From Trema orientale (taxonomy: Eukaryota; Streptophyta; Magnoliopsida; Rosales; Cannabaceae): 64,000 nucleotides of DNA. Location: NCBI GenBank assembly GCA_002914845.1, contig JXTC01000008.1, positions 148,973 to 212,972 on the forward strand, read 5' to 3'. The stretch's first letter is position 1, and each line of letters starts with the position of its first letter. The position numbers were made by a program, and so were the translations under genes. Of this stretch, positions 35,201-45,079 are shown piece after piece. The notes below the pieces were generated by a model, which was not told the DNA's origin, ran no database searches, and saw nothing but the letters and a program-made list of their open reading frames with translations.

Positions 35201-35541
35201 GGAGTACTACTACTAGTTCCCAAGTACAGAATTCTCCAAGTAGTATTCTCTCAATGGAACACAACAGAGATATTAATCCTCATCATACGTTTGGAAGATC
35301 AGAAAGGCAAATTAGTACATACCAAGTTGGATTTGGCCAATACCCAGTGAGTGATTTGGGAAGGTTTCACTCCACAGATCATCATCATAATCATGAATTA
35401 ATGGCTCCAAGATCATTCAATGGGAATGGAGTTTCTCTCACGCTGGGCCTTCCACACTGTGAAAACCACTCTCTCTCTTCAGAAGCCGCCCCTCAAAGCT
35501 TCCTCTCCAATCCTCAGAACATTGATCATTTGTTCGATTGA
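32260..35541 (+). CDS. BLH1: BEL1-like TALE homeodomain transcription factor, BLH1 type (4 exons)
   Basis: Nuclear DNA-binding protein of the BELL class, which pairs with KNOX homeodomain proteins. Exons: 32260-33165, 33796-34175, 34726-34786, 34882-35541; all introns are GT-AG and phases fit, giving 668 codons. The N-terminus (about residues 17-26, [11 protein letters not shown] wording) and ISVLHG at 93-98 match BLH1. QALSLSLSS (151-159) and VSLTLGL (633-639) are the two ZIBEL motifs. The SKY box is here [17 protein letters not shown] (217-233). The BELL domain runs about 285-385 ([12 protein letters not shown] at the exon 1/2 join). The TALE homeodomain spans about 404-466, with the PYP loop insertion split by intron 2 and recognition helix [15 protein letters not shown]. 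The protein ends soon after ZIBEL 2 and lacks the LLPDFVA-type tail of Arabidopsis BLH1. The start codon follows GAGGAGG, and no in-frame ATG lies nearby upstream. Confidence 0.93.
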
Positions 35542-35990
35542 CCCCACACACGATTAAATCTCTTGCAGATGAGTGACCCTTTGCTCCTTGATCAAACTCT
35601 TTTAACCAAAAAGTTTTTCAAGCTAGCACACATTTGGATAAGGCAAGGAAAAAGAAAAAGGGAGATAGAGTACGTACTCAGTCATCTTTTAAAGATCACG
35701 TCAAGTCTTTTCGCGTTCACTTTTGTTTATCTTCATCTGGTCCCTCTTAGATAGGAGATGAAACCATTAATATCTCGCTGTGGAGCAAAACACAAACTTT
35801 AGCATAGATACTTGGCTGCGAGAACAATACACCGTTCTTTTTCTTCTTTTTAAATTAGTTTTGCTTGGAACAGTTCAGTGTTTTCTTACATAGGCTAGAG
35901 GATTGAGTATATGTATTATTAATTCGGTTTTGGGAATTGTATATCTTAATTATGTTGATATAGATAAACAGTTGATTAAATATTCAGAAA
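35542..35990 (+). other. 3' flank of the BEL1-like gene
   Basis: Probable 3' untranslated region, AT-rich, with no other gene. It ends at the left terminus of the CACTA element. TATTAATTCGG and ATTAAATATT stretches could serve polyadenylation, but I see no unambiguous signal. Confidence 0.45.
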
Positions 35991-37219
35991 CACTGATTGA
36001 GCAACAAATGTCACTTCTGCCACATCGTTTGGTGTGAAAAACGAAGTTGAAAACATCCCACGTCCTGTCGTATATAAACGATGTGGGACAAGACCAATAA
36101 CATCACTTTTTGAGAAAACGATGTGATTGGATGACATACCACGTCACTTTTCCAACAAGTTACATGGCATATCCTTTCTGAACGTGCCATGTTGCTTGTT
36201 GGGAAAGCGATGTGGTATGTTACCACAAATACATAGGGCTGAGACTTAGCCCCCCTAGATAGAGAACCCGGGAGGCATGAAAAGGAACCTCTGATAGCCC
36301 ATAGACAAATTTTGGCTAAATCACCACCATTTTGGGTTTTTTTGGTGCTTTTTCTTTCTTTTAATGTACCCAATAATTTTATCGACTTATTTTATTTGAT
36401 CTGTAAGAATTTCTCGTTCTATTTTGTTCTAGAATGATTTGAAAAGTTTTTGGTTTATCACTACAAATTCTGACAAATTTCTTTTTTTTTAACCATATAT
36501 TAAGTTCGTTCTTGATCAGGTATTGTGGATTCTTCTATAATTTTTGTTCTAAACAAATTATTTTGAGTAATTTAGGTATTGTTCTAATTTTTTTTATTTG
36601 TCCGAATTAATTAAATCTATATTTTTTTTTGTTTTTAATGATATTTTTAGAATGAAAACAACTTATTCGTGCTAGTAATTGTTATATAATCTCAATTTGG
36701 ATGATGTATGTCATATTTTTGTATATATACTAGGTTTTAATTTAGGGTTTTTATAGTAATTTAAGTATAAATGTTCAAGTATTTGTCCATTGTTAATGTA
36801 ATTATAATGTGCTAAATTATTGTCAAATTAGAGCTTATTATAATATTTAGGTGATGGGTCAGTAGATTTGGTTACTAGGATATATACTTTGTTAGTATAA
36901 TATATTAGTGAATATATTAGTTAATGATATTGATTTGAAATAATATATGATGCTAGTACTTTGTGAAGTATGGAATAATATATATGTGATCAATTCCTGA
37001 TTGGATAGTTGTTGTTAATATTGTTTTTGAAAATGAAGATGAGAACACATTATCACATTTTGTGAAGTGGGGATGATTAGTGACATATGAGTTTGATTGG
37101 CTATTTGAATTCTCTTGGTGTTTAGATTGTTTGTTTTTGGTGTTATTTATAAGGAGGTTGAATTTATTTATAAGGGAAAGTTTTGTCAATTTGCTTTTAG
37201 AAATTTAAGTAATAATGGA

Positions 37220-37365
37220 TATAGAAGTTGGATGACTAAGAATAAATTGTCAAAAAAGTATAAGGATGTGGTTGAATATTTTTTGAAATTTGCAACAAAA
37301 AGGGTCTAGATCCGAATATGATACCATGTCCATGTATCAAGTATGGTATATCAGCATGCCTAAGA
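37220..37365 (+). pseudogene. CACTA transposase-associated domain remnant
   Basis: RSWMTKNKLSKKYKDVVEYF then LKFATKRV matches the start of the plant transposase-associated domain (rSWMyxxRlsxeyxxGVexFlxFA). In the next frame MIPCPCIKYG would be the IxCPCxKC zinc-like end, with Tyr in place of the last expected Cys. A stop follows KRV, so this is broken by a frame change. It marks the beginning of a TNP2-type transposase gene in plus orientation. Confidence 0.6.
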
Positions 37366-37574
37366 AGAAACAAATAATGAAAAATCCATCTTTACTACCA
37401 GTGCTGCCTATTACTCAGCCATATATGCAAGAGATAATATCATTCAGCATCTTCTAGCACTAGACAGTCAGGACCTCCTAACAAACTAAGATTACTATCT
37501 CTCCTAATGTTGTCAGATTTTGAGAAGTTTATACAAAATAACGATGAAGAAAAATGATGATTTCTCAATTTATA

Positions 37575-37955
37575 TTACCTTCGATAGTGAGATGTGTGGA
37601 ATTGATGGACACTACACTTATTTTGTTAAAGAAGACGTAATACATTTTACAAATTTGGTGGAGATTCGTTCATCCGTGCCTAATATTTTATATGAGTAAG
37701 TTTTATATCTTTATTCTAATTAATTGTTTGATTGATTTCTTAATATTTTTTATTTAATGTGGTGTATTGATATTATTAGGATATTATATTATAAACTTGT
37801 AGTAAACAAGCATCTACATTTCATATTTTATAGTATTCATTAAACCATTCCTTATATCAAACTATAGTGAGAGTCGTGCGAGTTCAATTATGAATCGCTT
37901 AACTTTCAAGACTAGCGACATATTTTTATTAGCACTATACAACACGGGGTAAATC
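37575..37955 (+). pseudogene. Ulp1-like (C48 peptidase) region remnant within the CACTA element
   Basis: 37575-37695 reads EMCGIDGHYTYFVKEDVIHF then NLVEIRSSV, the block that precedes the peptidase core in plant transposon Ulp1 proteins (KEDllhFcxlxEIgxs). 37868-37955 reads SSIMNRL then DIFLLALYNTG, resembling the DxlLaPYNpGxHW region that carries the catalytic His, but the expected GxHW is lost to a stop. Introns probably separate the blocks. No catalytic triad is complete. This is a degenerate piece of the transposon's own accessory gene, not a host protease. Confidence 0.5.
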
Positions 37956-39290
37956 TCATCTTTGTGATATTATTATTAGTTATTTTGATATATGTATATA
38001 TGATTATATTACATAAGCAATTGATAATGTACTAATTAATATGTAAGAATCATTAGATGTTACTTGTGATACTCGTTTAATGAAACAAGATATTTTTTTG
38101 ATCCACTTAGATATCCTCCCCAACAAGATGTGGTAAAAATCATGAAAGTATAAGTATGATAAATAAATTTTTATATTAATTCATGTGTTAAATATAAACT
38201 TTTGTTTTTTTGAGATTTTTTATTATTTTATAGAGGTTTTTGTTACTAAATGCAAAACAAAAGAGACGGGTAAAAAAAAAGTGGTCTTGACTGGCTCTCA
38301 ATTAAGGTATAATTTAGACTTTACTAATTTATTACTTTTTCATAATAAATTTAATTCCCTTATAGATTTATTGAATTTATAATTCTTTTTAATTTGAGAA
38401 AATTTATGTTGGAATTGTAGTATCCACACCAACCGAATAACATAGAGTGTGAAATCTACATTTTGTGAATGTTAAGAGATATGATTATGAATAAGAATCT
38501 ATATGAGAATATTACTTCTATGGTATAACTTTCTAACTTAACACTTATATCCTTAATATAAGTTTAATAATTATCAATAAATGATTATGCATATTTTTAA
38601 AATTATGCTGTCGTGGCATAGAAATCTATACCATAGATATAGATGAGATAAACAAAGTTCAGAAAAAAAAAAAAAATGGGCCAATGAACTTATGGACTAT
38701 ACTTCATGATTGTGTGATATCCTAATCTATGTCCTTTATATTTAGACTTATTTTATATATATATATACTTGAGTATTGTAACTTCTAAGTCTAATTTAGT
38801 GACTGTTGTGTAGGATTTGGATTAGTTTAGGAGGTAATTTCAAGACTTTATTACTTATCTTAGTGGAAAACTGTATTATGAATGCTGTATTATTGGAATT
38901 TATTTGCTACATTGCTGAATTAGTAGAATTTGAATTTGTAGGTGTTTATTTGCATTTTTTGGGGAGGAAGAAGGGTCTGTAATGAATTCCAAGGGATATA
39001 TTGCCTTCTGGTGTCATCTACCACATCGCTCTTTTAAAAAGCAATATAGTAGGGCCTTTTTAAAACAAAATCCAAGATCTAGTATCGTAGCGCTGGATGT
39101 GCTATCACCTTATTTTCTGTAGAAGGGAGTGGTATGCATCTTACCACATCACTTTTGGAGATCTGTAAGTTGTATTGGCCAATCACGCTGCTCCCGCCCA
39201 CTTGCCACTTTGCTTTATAAGTGACGTGATCTGACCACGTCTTATCACGTCGTTCAAAAAGTGACATGGAAAATTCTTCCTGTAATAGTA

Positions 39291-40852
39291 TAAATACCTA
39301 AAACCTACCCTATATTTTAGCAAAATACTAGTTTCAATATTATACTTTTAGGAATATTGCAAATTGTGTCTCCTTTGTTTGTTAAGTTGGGCTAAAATTA
39401 TCCCCTATAATAAATCATATTGAATTTTGTTGATATTTATCTAAGAAAAGGGGGGGAAAAGTACTTGTTCAAATAGTCACAATTATTCTTAGATGAAAAA
39501 AAAAAGTCAAATTATTCTGAGAGCAAAAATTATTCATTAAACATATACCGAACAATATAAAGCCAAATACCAAAATTTATAATTTAAAAATTCTAGAAAA
39601 AGTTTTCTTAAAAAAAAAATTGGGTATTCAATTATACTATAACAGGGTGAAAGAAGTGGTTTGACTATTTCATTAATTTGGACTTATGGTATGGTATTAT
39701 TGTCACTTCACACATTATTTTAACCGGAAAAAAGTCTCGAAATTGGTATTTTGTGAAATTATAGGAGAGATTTTTGGTGTTTTCCTTAAAAGTTTGCTAG
39801 GTAAGAAAATCGAATACTAGGGATAAAATAGCATATTTTCTTTTTTTCCAAATCTAATTATTTTTGTTTCACATGATTTTATGTTATCTTTTATTATTAT
39901 TTAAGCAAAAGATGTCACTACCCCAAAAAAGGACAGTGGCTGTAATAAAAAACTAAAGAGGAAATTTGATTTTGTTATGGTAATTTTTCAAAAGAAATTG
40001 AAACCGGATTTTGAAATTATTTGAAAAATTCTGGATTTTAATTAGAAAAATGCCACTTTTGAAATATTTAGAAAAGTACCCATTTTTATTAATTGATGAA
40101 ATATTTAAAGTATCCCAAGTTATCTCAAGTAATTTAACCGGTTACCTTAAAAAACTAGATTAGTTTCCTGAAGTAATCCAACTGGTTATCTTGAGTATCA
40201 TTCAAAAATACCAATTTTGAAGAAAAAGTGGTATTTGTCCAAATATTTATTAGAAATGTTATTATTCTAAATAAACTTTTAAAAATGATATTTTTCTAAA
40301 TCTTTCCGTGATTTTTCAATTTTCGGTAATTTGGGCTGAAATTTTGTAGGAAACCCAAAACTAAATTACATACTCTAGTTTAAAAAACTTTAAATCAGTG
40401 ACGTGTTCAAATAGAGAATTGGATTATACACGAAACATTTCTTTTTCAATTAGACGCCATCTCTTTTACAATGGTTACTAAAAAGTCGAACTTGTTATTA
40501 TTTAAAAGGTTTCCCTTAATTAAGCTACTGCGACTGTAGATTTGAAAATCTATTTTCTTAGTCTATTTCTCCTTGTGCATCCACCTGCAAGTAATTATGA
40601 AAATGTTGCACAATACTTAATTACAAAATCAATCCAAAAAATTAAATATAAAGATCCCAAGAAAGACATCAGATTTACAAATGGATCTCAGTTAAACTGA
40701 AGAAGACTTTACATGACATCTGAAAATATACATGACTTGTAACTAAAACAAGCTATCACCTAATAAGGTTTAACCTTTTAAAATTTTGACATCTTTTAAT
40801 TTTTCAAATCTGCATGGTAATTATCTCGAAAACATCCCACAAAATTATTTCT
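39291..40852. other. AT-rich intergenic sequence, no gene seen
   Basis: No domains or clear repeats. It contains recurrent short words (AAAAATGCCACTTTT-like, near 40045, 40205 and 40270) but nothing I can classify. Confidence 0.45.
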
Positions 40853-41025
40853 CACTACAAGAATAGATATTGCTATTACAAAGCTAACAGTAATGACGAA
40901 AGTAATGTGAACCCTCTTAAGGATTCAAAAGCGACAACCAAATATTAGTGTCACTATAATGCCCGTGGTCCAGTAGAGCATAATGACATAGATATATCAA
41001 CGACAAATGTCTCACTATTGTAGGG
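40853..41025. mobile_element. Short CACTA-terminus-like fragment
   Basis: Begins CACTACAAGAATAGATATTG, a textbook CACTA left terminus. It ends near CTCACTATTGTAGGG, whose complement CCCTACAATAGTGAG is a weak inverted match. This would be a tiny deletion derivative of about 170 bp or just one end. No target duplication is evident. Confidence 0.4.
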
Positions 41026-41039
41026 AAAGTGTTCTTATA

Positions 41040-42900
41040 ATAATTAACAATTATTTCTACTTTTAAAGATGTTTCTGTTTTATCTATATTGTGCTACGTA
41101 TAGTTTGTTTATAGTTGTTTAAGACCAGGCACACTAGGGTTGAGCACTATGGTGCTGCCTTTTGCATGCGTGTCCGATTGTTGCTAGAAAAAAATAAAAA
41201 GGCTCGTGCACGCAATGTCGCGGCGTGAGATCTCGAGTGTCGCGGCACTGGAGGTCTGTACAGCTTCTGTTTTCATAACTTTAAGACTCCTAACTCAGTA
41301 AAAGAATATGGGTAGTCAAATTGTCAAAAAATATGGGCAGTCAAAAATAGTAATTAGCTATATTTTTTGACAATGAAAAGAATATATGTTTTTTGCTCCT
41401 ACTATCCAAACCCATTTTTGTTGATAATAGGGAGCCATTGTAGGCTACCAACCATGTGAAGGGGAAAGGTTTTAGCCTATAAATAGACCCATTCACAACT
41501 CCATTTTGTATCTCCAATAAAAGAGAAATAATCTCAATATAGAGAGATAAAAAAAGAGCTTCAACTAAGAAGTTTTTGAGAGAATTTTTGTGAGAAAAAT
41601 TCTTGGGTGTAATTGGGGTCAGGATTGTGAGTTATGAGTATTATAAATACTGTATAAATTTTTCTCCCTATGGTGAAAGATATGCATTAGTCTTGTAGAC
41701 ATAGCCAAATTGGTGAACCACGTAAATTGTGTGTCTTCTTATTTCGTTTTATTTATCGCTTTTCGTAATTTTGCGTACCTACTAGGGAGGTTATTTACCT
41801 AACAAATTCAACCAGATATTTACGAGTATGCCATTATCGAGTCTTCCTCTATAAAAAGGCCATTCTATAAGTTAGAGTTTTAGAGTGAATAAATAAAGCA
41901 AAGAGTGAAACACATATTCCAACACTTAGAGTGCTTAGTGTCTGAGAAAGGAGGAAAAGAGGAGATCAAGAGCTTTGTGAGATCTAGGAGGCTACTGTTC
42001 AGAATTCTGCCCTTGGAGTTTTTATTTCTTTCTTTTCCCTTTGTTTTTCTGTTTATTTAAGTATGTTACTTTATTTCAAGACAATGTTAGGCTTGTTTTT
42101 ATTTTAGTTAAGGGAGATTTTGAAACCCTAACCATGTGATCAATTCTTTTTATTTTAAGTTTCATGGTTTGCTTTTATTCAATTGAAGTTGTTCACATTC
42201 TCCTTTACTAAATTATTATATGGTTATTATTTATCATTTCGGTGGCCAACTAGATAGTTAATAATAATTATATGAAGCTAGGGTTATATAGGTTTGAGTA
42301 TTTGCTGAATCTATTCTATAGGCAGCAATTTCATGATTAATAGAGCTCGTTTGAATATAATTGTGATGGAGAATATGTCATAGATTAGGAAATTCTGGGT
42401 TTGTAGACTCGTAATTCTAGATCAACTTAATTCTCAGTGTCTAATACTTTCATTAGATTGGGTATTTTGTCAATTAACTTAATAAAAATTTCCGGCGTTT
42501 GTCTAATATATTAGGAGAGCATAGGCTAGTGTTGTGTTTGTGGGCTAACGTAGGTTGATAGCTTCAGTTGGTAATGGTAATATATGAGACTTAGTAATTA
42601 GATTAATGAATTGGTTAGTGGTGGAAAATAATCTCTAACTAATTAATTGGATATTGGTATTCACTACTGCTATTTCATTTTACTTTGTTTATGTTTTTGA
42701 TTTCTATTATTTTGTATCTTAATCAAACGACTCCCGTTTAATTAACTAGTATCAGGAGTAATTAGAATTAAATTGCTAGAATTTTGTTCTCTGTGGGTTT
42801 GACCTGTTCTTGCCCTTTACTATGTTCTTGGGTAGGTGATAAGAATAGTTTAATAAATAATTAAATTGGGTGATTAACGACAACCACACCAGTAAATGTC
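41040..42900 (+). mobile_element. LTR-like remnant, probably Tat type, hosting a solo copia LTR (fossil)
   Basis: Has the same architecture as 8055-9250 and 45080-47230: a GC-rich block near 41200-41260 (CGTGCACGCAATGTCGCGGCGTGAG, CGCGGCACTGGAGG), later the block GAATTAAATTGCTAGAATTTTG, and CTGTGGGTTTGACCTG near 42785-42805. No coding domains. A 481-bp copia-type solo LTR (41322-41802) is nested in it. Boundaries are approximate. Confidence 0.4.
41322..41802 (+). mobile_element. Solo LTR, Ty1/copia type (fossil)
   Basis: Flanked by CAAAT at 41317-41321 and 41803-41807. It starts TGTCAAAAAATATGGG, has a TATA box in GCCTATAAATAGACCC (about 41477-41492), and near its 3' end carries TAGACATAGCC...GAACCACGTAAATTGTGTGTC, wording typical of the U5 of plant copia LTRs. 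Its 3' terminus reads AA rather than CA if CAAAT is the target, so the end could shift by two bases. No internal sequence, so it is solo. Confidence 0.65.
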
Positions 42901-43366
42901 AACGATCCTTTAAAATTAAATAATAAATAATTGTTCATATATGTAATTTATACATAGACACATACAATTTATTGTTAAGTTAATAGTATAGTTCACTACA
43001 AAATATGATCTGGATACTCAATTTGAACAAAGTTGAAAGTTACATGTTTAAATTAAGAATAGTGAATCTCTTTAAGTGGTGAGTTAAACCTCAAACGTTA
43101 ATGTGCTAATTTTTGGGATTTGCTCAAGTAGCATGATGTTTTATTTCCAGGAAATAAATTTTATTATTATCATAATTGCAAGGCGATTTCGTACTTTTTA
43201 TTTATTGCTTATCTTTATATTGTTTCTTTCTAAATATCATAAGGATTGAGGATTGACCGGTACGTAAAATATGCATTTGAAGATGTTCATAGACATAATT
43301 TTTTATCTAATTATGAAAAAATGGGTCAAAATTTTATAAACAAGACTAGACACTTTGAAAAATTTT
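42901..43366. other. AT-rich spacer, no gene seen
   Basis: No domain or repeat recognised. Confidence 0.45.
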
Positions 43367-43640
43367 CTAAATAGCTAGACATTTATATGAATTCATTTAG
43401 TTGGCCATCTAAATAATTTAACATTAAAACATCACAGACATTCAAGCATTGAAGAATAACAACAATTGAGATAAAGCAAATAATATGAAGAAAATGAAAA
43501 TTTTTCTAAATAGCTAGACATTTATATGAAATCATTTAGTTGGCCATCTAAATAATTTAACATTAAAACATCACAGACATTCAAGCATTGAAGAATAACA
43601 ACAATTTAGATAAAGCAAATAATATGAAGAAAACTAAATA
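43367..43640. repeat. Tandem duplication of a 139-bp unit
   Basis: CTAAATAGCTAGACATTTAT... begins at 43367 and again at 43506. The two copies differ at only a few positions over about 130 bp, so the duplication is recent compared with its surroundings. No open frame. It overlaps the edge of the LTR-like remnant that follows. Confidence 0.9.
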
Positions 43641-44340
43641 TTCATTGTTTAGGGCTTCAATTAGCCCTTAACCACAAGGGAACAAGCCAAGTATGTTCAT
43701 AAAATTCATCAATATTCAAGACATGCTTACAAAGTCTAAACTAAAAAATATGAGAAAAGAAACAAAAGAAGAAAAACGAAAGGTTGCTGGAACGAAGACC
43801 ATGAGATGAGCATTCCTCCAACAGTCTCCAAGAGCTCCTCCAATAACTCAATTCTAACTCTCTCTAGCCTCTAGGTGTTTTAGGTCTTCTAGGCATATGT
43901 GTTTCTGAGATAGAGAGGTTTTTATAGTTGAGGAAGGCAAAGAGTCGTATCGGAGTGATTTCTGGAAGCTTTGGTTGCCAAATGGACCGAAAATAGGTAG
44001 TTAACCAAAACCATTGGTGTCACAGTGCCACCTGCCCAGCACCGTCATGCTGAGAATTTGTGGTGAGCTACTCGAGAGTTGGTGCTGCGACGTTGGCTCG
44101 GTTTTTTCTTGTTTCTTTGTTTTGCTTCATTTTTTCCTTGTTTCAGCTCTATTTCATTCCATTCCTTCCAAATTATCTATAAAATATAAAAACAAGAATA
44201 AAAACCTAAAAATCACAAGAAAACTAACAAAGACATGTGAAGAAAATGATCGAAACATAACTCAATTTAGCACCTATCATATGCCAAGAAACAACTTCAA
44301 AGAATAAACACATTTCTGCAATAATTTTAAATTCTAATTT
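43641..44340. mobile_element. Repeat remnant with CCRTCATGCTG-like block, possibly LTR-derived (fossil)
   Basis: A GC-richer block at 44015-44095 (GTGCCACCTGCCCAGCACCGTCATGCTG, GGTGCTGCGACG) resembles the GC-rich blocks of the other Tat-like remnants in reverse. It is followed by AAAATCACAAGAAAACTAACAAAG-type AT-rich DNA. The frame at 44014-44307 has no known domain. Family and edges are uncertain. Confidence 0.25.
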
Positions 44341-44518
44341 TGAATGTATATATGAATCCGGTGAGATTTAATAGAAAAATACTAATAAAATATTTTATTT
44401 GATATTAATGAAAAAGCGTGAGTTTTTATGCTAAAAGGTTAAAAGTGGTGGGTTTTTTATGATATTATCCCATATACTTGTTAATCTAATTAGCATGACT
44501 TGGATACTAATTAGTTAA

Positions 44519-44758
44519 TGGTTGCCAATCCAGTATTTTTTTTTTTTTTCTATGTGTAGATATTTTTTTTAGCCATTAGATCATCATCTAATAATGATCC
44601 AACGGCTATAATGAGATGCAAGAAAAGACGTGCATCATTAATGTTATTTCTCTCTCTTACTTTTTACTATAAAAAAAATATACATGACAAATTTTAATTG
44701 GCCAAATTGATACCTATGCATAAGTAAAAAAAAAAAAATACCTATTAGATTTATGGAC
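44519..44758. mobile_element. Fold-back MITE family, single-length copy
   Basis: Starts GGTTGCCAATCCAGTA and shares in order the A/T tracts, ATTAGATCATCATCTAATAATGATC, GACGTGCATCATTAATG, CTCTCTTACTTTTTA and AAATTGATACCTATGCATAA with the left arm of 30087-30510. The right end is degraded. Confidence 0.75.
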
Positions 44759-45079
44759 ATATATATATATATATATGCATTTCACAATATTCAACATATA
44801 GAACGCCAAAGAAATATAGTCATAATTTGGCTAAAAACAATATACATAAATTTTTTTGAAATTCGACATGTACGCATATCTACTTTTGACTAAGTCCATT
44901 TTTTCTTAATTTATAACGCATACATGAATCTTCATTAAACAGAAAAATATGAAATTAACTTTTGATTGCAAGTGACATAAAACTAAAATTTCACAACCTA
45001 CCAACTATTGTATGTCTGTCTTATACTTTGTGTTATCTGGGATAATAGGGAGAGATTAAAATTTGTTAGGGCCATGTTT
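44759..45079. other. AT-rich spacer, no gene seen
   Basis: Begins with a (TA)n run (about 44760-44776). Nothing else recognised. Confidence 0.45.

Larger units (their letters stand above)
35991..39290 (+). mobile_element. CACTA (En/Spm-like) DNA transposon, degenerate
   Basis: The left end starts CACTGATTGAGCAACAAATGTCACTT. The right end on the other strand reads TACTATTACAGGAAGAATTTTCCATGTCACTT, degenerate CACTA termini. The flanks AAA (35988-35990) and TAA (39291-39293) agree at 2 of 3 positions, the superfamily making 3-bp duplications. Both subterminal regions (36000-36240 and 39000-39280) are packed with short CCACATCGY/ACGTGRT words in both orientations, as CACTA elements need for transposase binding. 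The inside carries remnants of a transposase-associated domain and an Ulp1-like region, both broken. The element lies about 450 bp downstream of the homeobox gene, in the same orientation. Confidence 0.65.

Noticed and set aside
36011-36373. 120-codon minus-strand frame with Cys residues
   Set aside because: It overlaps the CACTA subterminal repeat array; the repeats explain the composition.
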